The position numbers and the translations under genes were made by a program. This document shows, piece after piece, positions 37,784 to 49,076 of a stretch of 64,000 bases of DNA; the stretch's first letter is position 1, and every line of letters starts with the position of its first letter. The DNA comes from Limonium bicolor (Eukaryota; Streptophyta; Magnoliopsida; Caryophyllales; Plumbaginaceae). The stretch lies in NCBI GenBank assembly GCA_023374045.1, contig CM041776.1, forward strand, positions 317,056,722 through 317,120,721. Direction: 5' to 3'. The notes under the pieces were generated by a model. It ran no database searches. It saw nothing but the letters and a program-made list of their open reading frames with translations, and was not told where the DNA came from.

Positions 37784-38024
37784 TTTTTTTATAATTATAG
37801 GCACGGCCTAGGGTGCCGCAAGGGCAAATCAAACAACACCGACTCCACTCAACTCTTACATACCTTTCTAGTCCTACCTTACACAGACAAGGGTAATCGG
37901 AGAGAAAACTCCATAAAAGAATAAACTCCTTTCCCCCACCAAAGTGGGTGGTAAGAGGGATTCAAACTTAGGACCTTCCGTCCCCTACTTCAGTCCTCCA
38001 CCACTCGGATGTCAATCACTTGAC
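37784..38024 (-). mobile_element. tRNA-derived SINE, 241 bp, with 15-bp target duplication
   Basis: On the minus strand it starts near 38024 with a tRNA-like head. A box-A-like TGACATCCGAGTGG (38001-38014) is followed by a box-B-like GTTTGAATCCC (37957-37967), the internal RNA polymerase III promoter. It ends in TATAATTATAAAAAAAAA near 37784. It is flanked by a perfect 15-bp repeat, ACCAAAATAACTATT (37769-37783 and 38025-38039), as expected for target-primed reverse transcription using LINE proteins. Confidence 0.9.
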
Positions 38025-39095
38025 ACCAAAATAACTATTAATGATTAATAACTTCTAAAAAATTTAAAAAATTATTTTATTATATCAAGTTAATTGATGT
38101 TTATTAAAACTAAAAAACATTTATGTGTGACGGTTATATATATGTAAGGATTATTTTGCTTTCAAAATATGTTGAAGCGTGACACTCGAAAATGCCACCT
38201 AAATAATGACAATTATAAGTGTCTTGATATTTTGTGACACTTCTGAGTGTCATATTTATTTTTCTGACACTGTAATTCTAGACACTTGGACCCAGTGTCA
38301 CAATTAATATTAGTGACATTTTTAAATGTCTTTATTTACAAAAAAAAGAGTCACCAATATAAACATTTGTTGTATAAAATCTTTTATCAAAGCAATATAA
38401 GTAATTGCATAATCAAATAGCTACAAATAACCATCTCCCAGAGTAAATCCTTCCTAACCTAACATGTTACAAGAAATAACAAACAGAGATAGAAGAGAAA
38501 TCATCTGGTAGAGAAGACTTCTGCTCTTGCTTTGTTTGTCATATCTGGAGACTCACCAACTAGAGGTTGAAGATGATGGAGAGGTGGCGATGGTGTGGTG
38601 AGATTAAGAGGTGTAAGCCTCGTCCGAGGCATCCGACGTTAATGGTGATGTTCTCATAACCTTATGTGTCATTTTATATCAAAAATAGGCATTTTTAACT
38701 CTTAAAAACCTATATTTTTGAATTCTGCATGCGGCGTCCGAACTTGGATATTCGAACGCATGTTAGGACACATTTTCATGCAGTTTTGACCTCTGTCCGA
38801 ACATACAAGTTCTGACGTATGTTCGGACATGTCAGTATCTTTACGAGTAAAACTTGTTACAAGCCTAGATTCTTCGTTTGGACTCCGTTTTACTCCCCGT
38901 TTGTTGTGTTGCGGAGCTTGTGAAGTGAACAATGCAATTCCATGACTTTTACGTGAATTTGAAACATAAAATGCATAAATTATTATCTTAACATTAATCA
39001 TAAAAAAAAATATGATAATAAGAAATATTAGCCAAACTAGTATGAATAATAGACAAATTAAAACCCTTAAAATGTTCTATATTTCACACTTATCA

Positions 39096-39113
39096 AACTT
39101 CCGCACACTTAGC
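39096..39113 (-). other. Polypurine-tract region of the minus-strand gag element
   Basis: Read on the minus strand, GCTAAGTGTGCGGAAGTT lies directly before the TGATAAG that opens the 3' LTR. It is the counterpart of CTAAATGTGGGGTGATT in the plus-strand element at 47127-47143. Confidence 0.65.
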
Positions 39114-40593
39114 TTTTGCTTGTCCTCAAGCAAATAAAGAACAAAACTCACTCCAAGGTCATAGTATCAAACCTGGGGATCAAACAAGTGTAGAAGAAAA
39201 TCAAGCAAAATGGCAATCAAAAGACTAATTCTGCTCTCAGTTGTAAGTTTTTGCAAACAGTGAAAAAAAATTTATAAAAGCATGGAGAAGTTAGATTGTA
39301 AAAACTCAACATATAATAACTCAGGATCTTCCACCAATCTCATTCCTCAAACTTTGGATGACAAGGGGGTGAAGTAATGTCATATTCCGGCATACCTTTC
39401 AACACCACGCACTCATGATTAAAATAGAAAAATTGCAATAAACATTCAGCTTTTAAGGGCTTTCCTATCTTTGCATTATCATTTTTCTTATTTTCCGCAC
39501 AATTGTTTCATTCCCTTGGCTTTTCTCTTATCCCTATAACGATGTTGGGCCTTCTATCCTAGATCACGAGATCTTAGTTAAATGGGTGATGAAGCACCCT
39601 AAGGACTTAATAACCGGATAAACGAGTCCTGTTTTGGCTCAGAAAATTCATGATCAGAGGAGTACCTTGCCCTATCCTTCATACCAAATTTCATATCATT
39701 CCCAAAGTCACCAAGCCAAACTAATTTAGTTTGATCAATCCTATTCCACCAGATTTCAGTGAAAATATAATTAATTTGAAGAAAAAAATACATACGAATA
39801 ACTTTAAGCAAAAAGATTTTGAGGTTGTCATCAGGCTCGATTTTAAAAACTTCCACAAAAATATCACCCAAAATACATTTATTGGCACTAAAAGAAGCTT
39901 ATTCTTCATAGCAAGAGAACAATAAAAAAGTAGCATGGCATTAGTATAGTTGACATATTTTCAGGGAAAGGTCTTCACTTTCTCACACTTAAAGGGAACA
40001 ATGTCCTCATTGTTCACAAAATAAAATCAAGAAAAAGACCTTTCAAAATATGCCAGAATCGAAGGATTTCATTCAGGACATCACATACTAACAAATCAAA
40101 TAAACATTAAAAGCATGATAGGCTGAACAAAAGCAACAAAGATTAAGAAACTGAGACTCCCTGATATATTTAGACTGAGGAAGGTCCTTCCTCACACTTA
40201 AGCTTGAACAGCAGGGTAGAAACGTTCCTTACACTTACGTCCAAGCAAGTGTCCAACCTTGGAGAGATAGGAATACCAAGAAAATTTTGCACCTACACAC
40301 ACTTAATAAAAACACAAAATAATGCTAGAAGCGTTGCATTAGTAGCACATGCACCACCACCACGTCTGATTGAAATAAAACTAAAATAAATCTAGAATCA
40401 AAATAAAACTAGAAAAAGAAACCAACAAGCAAAAACAAAAAACAAAATTTACCACTAGGTTGCCTCTCAGTCAGCTACCCGACTTTATAGTCTTTGGCTA
40501 GATCCCTGATCAAAAATAAAAGTTAACCATAGCATCAACAAGAATAAGAAGTGGACAACAATCAAGATTAAACCACCTGGATTAAACAAAATG

Positions 40594-41354
40594 TTACCTA
40601 AACAAATAGAATATGAAAACAAATACCCCACAAAACCTGGTGTTTGAGGAAGTATTGACGGTAACAGGTCTCAAGCAAAAGACCAGGTGCTGATTGTTGT
40701 TCATCCTCAAATTGGAGGATGTAAACATCCTCCTTCTGTAGCTGAGGCTCAAAGAAATTGTGATAATGGCAGACAGTGGTGGCTCCTCTCTTGCAAAATC
40801 TAGGATGTGGCATCCTTTTTGTCTGGAACCAAGGGTGGAGAGGGAGGGCAACTTGAGAATTCAACAGGCTGCTCCACTACATTGTTCAAGATTGAAGCAT
40901 GTTGTCGAAGAGCGATTTTCTGCAGGTAGTCTGGTTGATTCTCTAACCACAACTACTCTTGAAATTCGAGACAGTCATCGAACTCATGAGGTCCCCCACA
41001 ATACGAGCAATATATATCACGTGAATATGATTATTCCCGTTCGAATTGCTCCTCCATCCACCTCATCCCTTCAATTTCAAGGCAATCTTCGAACCCGTGA
41101 TTACCCCTAAACTGCGAGCAGCACAAATCAGAGGAAAATGGACCAAACAAACCAGAAGAAACCTGCTCCAATGTCCAAACAAGAGTCTGTGCCTTAGTTA
41201 GCTGCTCCAGCATCTCCATCATACTGCTCATTGTGGTTTTCAATTGTGTCTGGTTAGCAACTATGTACTCAATCATAGGAACAGGAGTCCGGGAAGAACT
41301 AGCACCAACAGAATAAACATGACCATCGTTGGGGCGCCACTGTGCCATTATCAA
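40594..41354 (-). pseudogene. Decayed gag-like frame of the minus-strand element
   Basis: Reading down from 41354, a 107-codon frame (starting MIMAQWRPNDGHVYS) ends in CCSQFRGNHGFEDC, a zinc knuckle in which the second cysteine is replaced by Phe. After an in-frame stop the sequence continues with an intact second knuckle, YCSYCGGPHEFDDC (about 40988), and then more broken frame ending near VNTSSNTRFCG. The same order of motifs appears at 44981-45700 in the plus-strand element. C-x2-C-x3-H-x4-C knuckles of the CGGPH type occur in the gag of plant Ty3/gypsy elements and bind RNA. Several stops make it non-functional. Confidence 0.6.
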
Positions 41355-41993
41355 AAGTAGTTAGAAAATTAAAACCAAAGTAAACTGAAAAGTGAAAATA
41401 AAATGAAACAAAAAACAATTGAACATCCACACAATCAAATTGGAACTAAAATAAAAAAAAAAGAAGAAATAAACTATAAAAATGGTGAAATAGCTAAAAA
41501 TAAAATAAAATAAAGATAAAAAATAATAAAATGACATAAAATGGATGAAATAGCTAAAACAAAATAAACTAACAATAGAATATTAAAAAAACAACTGAAA
41601 TATGATAAAATACAAAAATAATAATTAAATACTTAAAAACAAAATAAACTAAATAGAGTAATATGAAATTATGAAAACAACTAAAACAAACAAGATAAAA
41701 TAAAATAAAATATAAACAACTAAGAATAACCAAATTAAAATTATAATGAAACCAAAATAAACACAAGAAAAACAAAATTACGAAAATAAAACAAAAACTA
41801 AGAAACACAACTAAATCAAAAAGTAAAATTAGAACAAAACTAACAAACATGAAATTAAAACTATAATGAAATTAAAACAAGAAATAAATAAATAACGAAA
41901 AAAAATTAAATTAAATAAACAATTGAAAGTAAAACAAAATAAAATAAAGTAAAAACAATTGACAACCAAGGCTAAGGACTAGACAAAGTCAAG

Positions 41994-42011
41994 TCCCCAG
42001 CAACGGCGCCA
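41994..42011 (-). other. Primer-binding site of the minus-strand element
   Basis: On the minus strand TGGCGCCGTTGCTGGGGA lies just inside the 5' LTR end. It differs by one base from the TGGCGCCGTTGCCGGGGA of the plus-strand element. This primer site is frequent in plant Ty3/gypsy elements of the Tat/Ogre kind, where it is attributed to an Arg tRNA. Confidence 0.8.
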
Positions 42012-43073
42012 TTTTGCAAACAGGAAAATTGATATGCTAAAAACTAAGAAAATAACCTAGAAAATAATAAATCAAAAAGCTTGTCGGGTAACAAAAATCC
42101 CGGTCACAATAGTATAGTAAACAGGAGCAACCGAGTGTCAATCCACGAGACTAAAGAAAATAAGTCTAATCCTAGAAACTAGAAATCAAGGGGTTGTTTG
42201 TTTTGTTTTTAAGATTTAAATAACAAAGATAATATAAGAGAACAAAATTAAATAAAACAGGAAAGATGATATGGATTAGTGGAACTCTGGGTTCAGGTTA
42301 TTCTTCGCTAGTCAGATTATGTAAACTTCTACATTTAAGAAGAGATGTGGATTGGTTAAATTCTTTATTATATTACCTGCATTAAATCATAATCACAGGA
42401 AGTCACAGACTCACGTAGAACACACAAGATCTAATCAAGATTCTCGCGAAATACACGTAGCTGAATTAAGCGCAAAGAATTATTCAGACTTGAAGGAAAT
42501 CCTAATTAATCCAATTCGATTCTCCACAAGAATTAGAGCACCTGAAGGACAACGTAATCAATCAGATCTAGTTTCCACATACAACAAATTATTATGACCA
42601 TCATGTTAATCACCGATCTGACCATAACAAGATTTGAAAGCCAATTAACAAATCCATGAAATTTATTAGAAAGCACAACTAGAATTTTAATCTGAACAAT
42701 CCATAAATAAAATCCTTATCAAATCAATAAAAGTAATTGCATAATTGACTTGCTACAAATAACCATCTCCCAAAGTAAATCCATCCTAGCCTATCATATT
42801 ACAAGAAATAACAAACATAGACAGAAGAGAAATCATCCGGTAGTGAAGACTCTTGCTCTTGTTTTGCTTGTCAGATCTGAAGATTCATTGGCTGAAGGTT
42901 GAAGATGATGGAGGTGATGGTGATGAATGGAGCTGAGGCGTGGCGTGAGGGCCTCTCTGAGGCATCTGGTGTGAATGGATGTTCCCCCAACCCCATGTGT
43001 GTCTTTTTATATCAAAAATAGGCATTTTTAACTCTTAAAAATCTATATTTTCGAATTCTGTACACGGCGTCCG

Positions 43074-44647
43074 TGATAAGTGTGAAATTGATAAGGTTTT
43101 ATAGATGCTAAATTCTTATTTATGCATCCTTTTTATGCACTTTTTCACATTTATCCTATGCTTTTCATGACTCTTACTTTGGCCAAGAACTGATGCCAAT
43201 TTATATGTTTAAAGCAGGAAATGATGCTAGAAATGCATAGATCCTCACGAGCTTTCCAACGCCACAAATAGGGAACAAATCGGAGCTCATATGAATAATT
43301 TAGACCCTATCGAAGTTGTGTCCGGAACAACGTTTATTATATATATTTCTATGATATTGCCGCAACAACAAAGAAAAAAAAGGGACAAGCAGAAAGGAGA
43401 GAGAAGCGCCTAGGTAACTCCAGAGTCTTCCAATAGCTATTGATGGATGAAGTTAAATAAATAAAGAAACTTCCTTCCAAGAGTTATTCATGGATGAAGA
43501 CAATTGAATACAGAAAGTTAAAGGAACTGGAAGGTCTTTATTTATTTTACAAAACTGAAGAGACTAAAAGAAACCATCAATGGACAAACAGAAAGTCTTG
43601 AATTTGACTATAAATAAGGAAGACTTTGGAAGTGAAAGTATCCATCAAACAATCACCATTTTGCACACATCGCCTCTTTTATTCTCTCTGCGCCGCGACC
43701 ATTTTAACACACCGAAGAAGAGGATTTCTGCTCCAAATTCATTCATCTGCTCAACCATTTTGCTGACAAATTTGAAGATCAACACACAGATGATTTCTAC
43801 TCTCTCTTCTTATGTTTGTTTTTTAATTATGTTAGGCTAAAGGATTAAATCTTGGGTGATGGGGAATTCATAGTTAGACTGATATTATAATTATTTTACC
43901 GGTTGATTGAGATATTTATTTGGATTGTTCAGGTTGTTGTTTTTATTTACGCTTTTAATAAAAGCTGCAGATTTTTATTATTAGCTTTGCGAATTTCTAT
44001 CAGGATCTGACCGGTGAGTGATAGAAAGGTCATAACAACCTATTAATCTGTGGAAAAATTGATTAGATTAATTAATTGGACCTTCAGATGCAAGAATAAT
44101 TCTCGCGCTTAATCCTTTTATTTGTATGGCATTAGTTCGTGATTCGGTCTAATGGGTTACGGATAAAAGAGCTCAATTTGACTAGGATTTAGTCTTAAAG
44201 AGATAAAAAGAATTTGTCAATCCAAGTTTCAATTAACCGCTGATTAATTATATAATATGGCTAGCTAAGAATTCCCTTGAACCCAAGGTTCCGCTTCATT
44301 AATCTTTCTACACACTTTTATTTAATTTCCTTATATAGTCTAGCTAGCAAAGAATTCCCCTGAACCCAAGGTTCCGCTTCATTCATATCCTTATACAATT
44401 TTATTTAATTTCCTCGCTTGCTACTTTTAGTTTAAAAACCAAAACAAACGACAACCCTTTTAATTCGCTATTTTCTAGGATTAGATTTAATAACTAAGTC
44501 CCCGTGGATTCGACTCCGGTAGCTTCTAGTTCACTATACTCTTTGACCGGGATTTATTTTTGCAACCCGTGGACATTTTTAGATTTATAGATTTTCTAGG
44601 ATAATTTTCTTAGTTATTTCTATTTGTCTTCAATTTGCCTGTTTGCA
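43074..44647 (+). repeat. 5' LTR of the plus-strand gag element
   Basis: This LTR is 1574 bp from TGATAAG to TTTGCA. An internal direct repeat, GAATTCCC(C/T)TGAACCCAAGG, occurs at about 44270 and 44351 and also in the 3' LTR. It is followed by the primer-binding site TGGCGCCGTTGCCGGGGA (44651-44668). Confidence 0.9.
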
Positions 44648-44650
44648 AAT

Positions 44651-44668
44651 TGGCGCCGTTGCCGGGGA
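44651..44668 (+). other. Primer-binding site of the plus-strand element
   Basis: TGGCGCCGTTGCCGGGGA lies three bases after the 5' LTR end at 44647. It is the common primer site of Tat/Ogre-type plant Ty3/gypsy elements. Confidence 0.88.
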
Positions 44669-44980
44669 CTTAACTTTTGTCTAGTCCTTGACTTTGGTTG
44701 TCATTTGTTTTGATTTGTTTAATTTTATTATTATTTTATGTTCTCTTTTAGTTATATTTTTGTTTGTGGTCTCTTACTATTTTAGCTAGTTGATTTCTTC
44801 TCTTTTGTCTCTATCGTTGACGTTGGAGTTTTGTTTCTTTCTTCTTAGCAGTTATCAATTTTTTTTTACATTCTATTGTTAGCTTATTTCATTTTTATGT
44901 TATTTGATTTTTATTCTCATCTATTTTATTCTTACTTTAGTTGTTTTCTTTATAAATATTGTTCTATAATTGCATCTGAG

Positions 44981-45685
44981 TTGGATAGGTTGCTGGCTGA
45001 ATTGAGATCAACTTATGGTACTCCCCCGTTGCAGCTCGAGCCCAATGTTGGCAAAGAGATGGGGTGGATTGAGGAGCAGTATGAGTATCCATCCTCTTAT
45101 CTTTGTTGCTCACAGTGTGGAGGGGCTCACGAGTTTGAGGATTGTCCTGAGATAGAAGAGATGAGACGGATTGAGGAGCAATTTGAACGTGAATCATCCT
45201 ATTCTCAGGATATTTATTGCTCATATTGTGGGGGGCCTCATGAGTTCGATGATTGCCTTAAGTTGTAGGAGTAGATGCGTTTGGAGGACCAATTAGAATA
45301 TCTACAGCAACTCGATCCTCAACAACAGTCTTCAATCGTTGATGGTGGTAACCTGCAGGAGTTGGAGAACAATTCAATGGAGCAATTTGTTAAAGTCTCC
45401 AGTAGCCCTTCCTCCCCACCCTTGGTTCCACTTGAGCCTTTGCATCTCATGGACCTTCTTCCTCCACCTATCCACCAGCCAGCAGAGCTTCACCGAGCTA
45501 ACAAGGATGTTTACATCTTAGGATATGAGAAGGACGAGCCACTGCCATTGTGCCATTATTCAATTTCCTTCAAGCCTCACCACATCGATTGGGATATTTT
45601 TATTCTCAAGTTTAAGGAAACAGAACCTCCACCGCTTCATCTTCGCCTGGAAGATCGTTACCATCACTCCTTCCTCAAACACTAG
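44981..45685 (+). pseudogene. gag-like gene of the plus-strand element, two in-frame stops
   Basis: One reading frame runs from about 44981 (ELDRLLAELRSTYG) through two zinc knuckles, CCSQCGGAHEFEDC and YCSYCGGPHEFDDC, each C-x2-C-x3-H-x4-C. It meets TAG at 45266 and again at 45272, then continues in the same frame from ATG at 45275 for 136 codons (QQLDPQQQSSIV, a Pro-rich part, DVYILGYEKDEPLPL) to the stop after SFLKH. The continuous frame on both sides of the stops, and its conservation in the minus-strand element, show it was once a single protein, probably an RNA-binding gag. The upstream ATG at 44876 lies in T-rich sequence and is not a convincing start. Confidence 0.6.
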
Positions 45686-46090
45686 GTTTTGTGGAGTGGT
45701 TATTTTCCTATTCTATTTGTTATGGTAACGTTTTGTTTTGATCCAGGTGGTGTGGTCTTGCTTGTTGTTCACATCTTACTCCATTGACACTATGGTCAAC
45801 TTTTATTTTTGATTCGGGATAACGAAGTGAGAGTCTAGCCAGAGACTCTAACTCCGGGCAGCTTGGTGGGAGGCAACCCACCGGTTTGTATCTCTTTTTG
45901 CTTTCTTAGTTTAGGTGTTTATTTTGCTCTTTTATTTTAGCATGTGGTGTGTTGGATGATGCTATGCTTAATGCAAGAGCCCCTGGCTCCATTTTTTTCT
46001 ACTAATGTCTTCACTGTGTTTTGCACTTGAGTTCTTCTCGCTTTACAGATAATATTCTCAGCTTGCTTACTTCGTCGCTTAGCTGAACTC

Positions 46091-46284
46091 AAGTGTGGGG
46101 TTGGACTTGCTACACACCCTGAGCGGACTCTGGGGAGTATTCTTTACTTGTCTACTATTTTATGTTTCGCATATTCCCCTCTGATCTGCTATGTGTGGTT
46201 TTGTTTCCCTCGTTGGATTGCTTGCACAATGTTAATTCTTCCTAAGCAATGATGACATTGCTTCACTCTAAGTGTGGGGTGGGG
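46091..46284 (+). other. Internal polypurine-like motifs AGTGTGGGGT, two copies
   Basis: AAGTGTGGGGT (46091-46101) and AAGTGTGGGGTGGGG (46270-46284) repeat the motif found before the 3' LTR (AAATGTGGGGTGA, 47129-47141). They may be extra priming sites or relics. The minus-strand element has similar AAGTGTGAG motifs at about 39990 and 40196. Confidence 0.45.
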
Positions 46285-47143
46285 TAAGCTCCTCCACCGC
46301 TTGTTTTTTGTGCGTCTCTGAGGTCTTTCTCTTACATTTGTTAAAGTTTAGTTGTGGATACTCAACTTGGAAGGAAGCCATAGAGGAAGTTTAGTTGGTT
46401 AGCTGATCTTGGGGTGCAAAATTTTGAGATTCTTCTTGTTTTTAATTGCTAAATTGAAGTCTTTGTTCTGAAAGTGCTGAAACAAGTGAGAATATTCTCC
46501 ATCTGAACCTTGCTTTTAGCTTTGAGCCTTGGAATGAACTGGATTGAAATGGTTGAAAAAGAACAAGGAAAGGTACTCCGCTGATCTAGGCATGCTAATT
46601 CTAATTCTGATCCAAATCAGGCCTCGTCCACTTGGTTATTAAGTCCTTTGGGGTGCTTTATCACCTAGCTACCTAAAGTCCTTGTGATCTGGGATAGTTG
46701 ACCCAAAGCCGCTACATGGGTGGAGAGAAAAGTCTGTGGTGAAAGAAATTGAAAGCACTTTAATTGAAATATTTATACAAATGTTGTGCTGAATATATAT
46801 TATTTTCTCTTATGGATCATAGTATGTGGCATTGAAAGGTATGATGGAATATGATCTCTCTTCATGCCCCTTGTCATTTCTATGGTTTGTGAAGGAAAAA
46901 GGTGGATTGGCTCAATGTTAAAAGGCAAGGCTCTTATGGTTTTGTTTCTGTTAGCTCCGAATGACTTCATGTTTTTGGAAAGAATGAATTGTTTTGAATA
47001 ATTTGAATTGGCCCCATGATTGGTAAAGCTACCAATTCCTTTCTTCTGTGATCTTCCTTTCCTGTTGAGTTCAATTAGCTTGGTTTTACTTGTGCTTGAG
47101 AGTTTTGCTTAGGGACAAGCGAAAGGCTAAATGTGGGGTGATT

Positions 47144-48717
47144 TGATAAGTGTGAAATTGATAAGGTTTTATAGATGCTAAATTCTTATTTATGCATCCC
47201 TTTTATGCACTTTTTCACACTTATCCTATGCTTTTCATGACTCTTACTTTGGGCAAGAACTGATGCCAATTTATATGTTTAAAGCAGAAAATGATGCTAG
47301 AAATGCATAGATCTCCTCACGAGCTTTCCAACGCCACAAATAGGGAACAAATCAGAGCTCATATGAATAATTTAGACCCTATCGAAGTTGTGTCCGGAAC
47401 AACGTTTATTATATATATTTCTATGATATTGCCGCAACGACAAAGAAAAAAAATGGACAAGCAGAAAGGAGAGAGAAGCGCGTATGTAACTCCAGAGTCT
47501 TCCAATAGCTATTGATGGATGAAGTTAAATAAATAAAGAAACTTCCTTCCAAGAGTCATTCATGGATGAAGACAATTGAATACAGAAAGTTAAAGGAACT
47601 GGAAGGTCTTTATTTATTTTACAAAACTGAAGAGACTAAAAGAAACCATCAATGGACAAACCAAAAAGTCTTGAATTTGACTATAAATAAGGAAGACTTT
47701 GGAAGTGAAAGGATCCATCAAACAATCACCATTTTGCACACATCGCCTCTTTTATTCTCCCTGCGCCGCGACCATTTCAACACACTGGAGAAGAGGATTT
47801 CTGCTCCAAATTCATTCATCTGCTCAACCATTTTGCTGACGAATTTGAAGATCAACACACAGATGATTTATACTCTCTCTTCTTGTGTTTGTTTTTTAAT
47901 TATGTTAGGCTAAAGGATTAAATCTTGGGTGATGGGGAATTCGTAGTTAGACTGATATTATAATTATTTACCGGTTGATTGAGATATTTATTTGGATTGT
48001 TCAGGTTGTATTTTTATTTACGCTTTTAACAAAAGCTGCAGATTTTTATTATTAGCTTTGCGAATTTCTATCAGGATCTGACCGGTGAGTGATAGAAAGG
48101 TCATAGCAACCTATTAATCTGTGGAAAAATTGATTAGATTAATTAATTGACCTTCAGATGCAAGAATAATTCTCGCGCTTAATCCTTTTATTTGTATGGC
48201 ATTAGTTCGTGATTCGGTCTAATGGGTTACGGATAAAAGAACTCAATTTGACTAGGATTTAGTCTTAAAGAGATAAAAAGAATTTTGTCAATCCAAGTTT
48301 CAATTAACCGGTGATTAATTATATAATATGGCTAGCTAAGAATTCCCCTGAACCCAAGGTTCCGCTTCATTAATCTTTCTACACACTTTTATTTAATTTC
48401 CTTATATAGTCTAGCTAGCAAAGAATTCCCCTGAACCCAAGGTTCCGCTTCATTCATATCTTTATACAATTTTATTTAATTTCCTCGCTTGCTACTTTAG
48501 TTTAAAAACCAAAACAAACGACAACCCTTTTAATTCGCTATTTTCTAGGATTAAATTTAATAACTAAGTCCCCGTGGATTCGACCCCGGTAGCTTCTAGT
48601 TCACTATACTCTTTGACCGGGATTTATTTTTGCAACCCGTGGGCATTTTTAGATTTATAGATTTTCTAGGATAATTTTCTTAGTTATTTCTATTTGTCTT
48701 CAATTTGCCTGTTTGCA
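47144..48717 (+). repeat. 3' LTR of the plus-strand gag element
   Basis: It is 1574 bp, the same length as the 5' LTR and nearly identical to it. It is preceded by AAATGTGGGGTGATT and followed by the duplicated target GTCCG. After that the host LTR resumes as CGAACTTGG, matching 38740 in the other copy. Confidence 0.9.
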
Positions 48718-49076
48718 GTCCGAACTTGGATGTTCAAACACATGTTAGGACACATTTTTAGGCAATTTCAGCCTCTGTCCGAACATACAAGTACGGACGT
48801 ATGTTCGGACATGTCAGTATCCGACAAGTAAAACTTGTTTTAGGCCTAGATTCTTCGTTTGGACTCCGTTTTCCTCCCCGTTTGTTGCGTTACAAAGCTT
48901 GTGAAGTGAAGAATGCAGTTTCATGACTTTTTCCTGAATTTGACACATAAAATGCATCAGTTATTATCTATACACAAATCATAGAAAAACATATGATAAA
49001 TGAGAAATATTAGCCAAATTTGTCTGAATAATAGAGAAATTAAACCCTTAAAAGGCTCTATATTTCACACTTTTCA

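Larger units (their letters stand above)
35686..38377. mobile_element. CACTA-like non-autonomous DNA transposon, about 2.7 kb
   Basis: It interrupts LTR sequence that is continuous in the other LTR copy (42690-42730). The left end reads TACTACAAAAAAATTGG and the right end, inverted, reads TACAACAAATG...TATTGG, close to the CACTACAA ends of CACTA elements. Both subterminal zones are packed with GTGACA/TGTCAC and AATGTC motifs in both directions, like CACTA transposase-binding arrays. The exact ends and the 3-bp duplication are not clear. No transposase is seen. An exon-like patch lies at about 36590-37345. A SINE is inserted at 37784-38024. Confidence 0.65.
43074..48717 (+). mobile_element. 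Complete gag-carrying non-autonomous LTR element, 5644 bp
   Basis: Two LTRs of equal length, 1574 bp (43074-44647 and 47144-48717), both open TGATAAGTGTGAAATTG and close GCCTGTTTGCA. The element is flanked by the 5-bp duplication GTCCG (43069-43073 and 48718-48722). A primer-binding site and a final polypurine region are present. The 2.5-kb interior carries only a gag-like frame broken by two stops and no pol. The LTRs differ at only a few positions, so insertion is recent relative to its host LTR. It is a TR-GAG-like element that must use another element's enzymes. Confidence 0.9.
35068..49076 (-). mobile_element. Minus-strand non-autonomous gag-carrying LTR element, interrupted twice
   Basis: On the minus strand the 5' LTR runs from 49076 (TGAAAAGTGTGAAATATA) to 42015 (ending TGTTTGCA), split by the plus-strand element at 43074-48717. 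A primer-binding site (41994-42011), an internal region (39096-42014) and a 3' LTR starting at 39095 (TGATAAGTGTGAAATATA) follow. The 3' LTR is broken by a CACTA-like element and lacks its last 100 bp or so, matching only to about 35068. The internal region has a decayed gag-like frame and an A-rich stretch (41380-41960) but no pol. It resembles the gag-only non-autonomous elements called TR-GAG. No target duplication can be read because the left end is lost. Confidence 0.78.

Noticed and set aside
41569..41850. Phe-rich 93-codon minus-strand frame, as a membrane protein
   Set aside because: It comes from A-rich low-complexity sequence inside the gag-only element. The same applies to the Phe-rich frames at 49702-50172.
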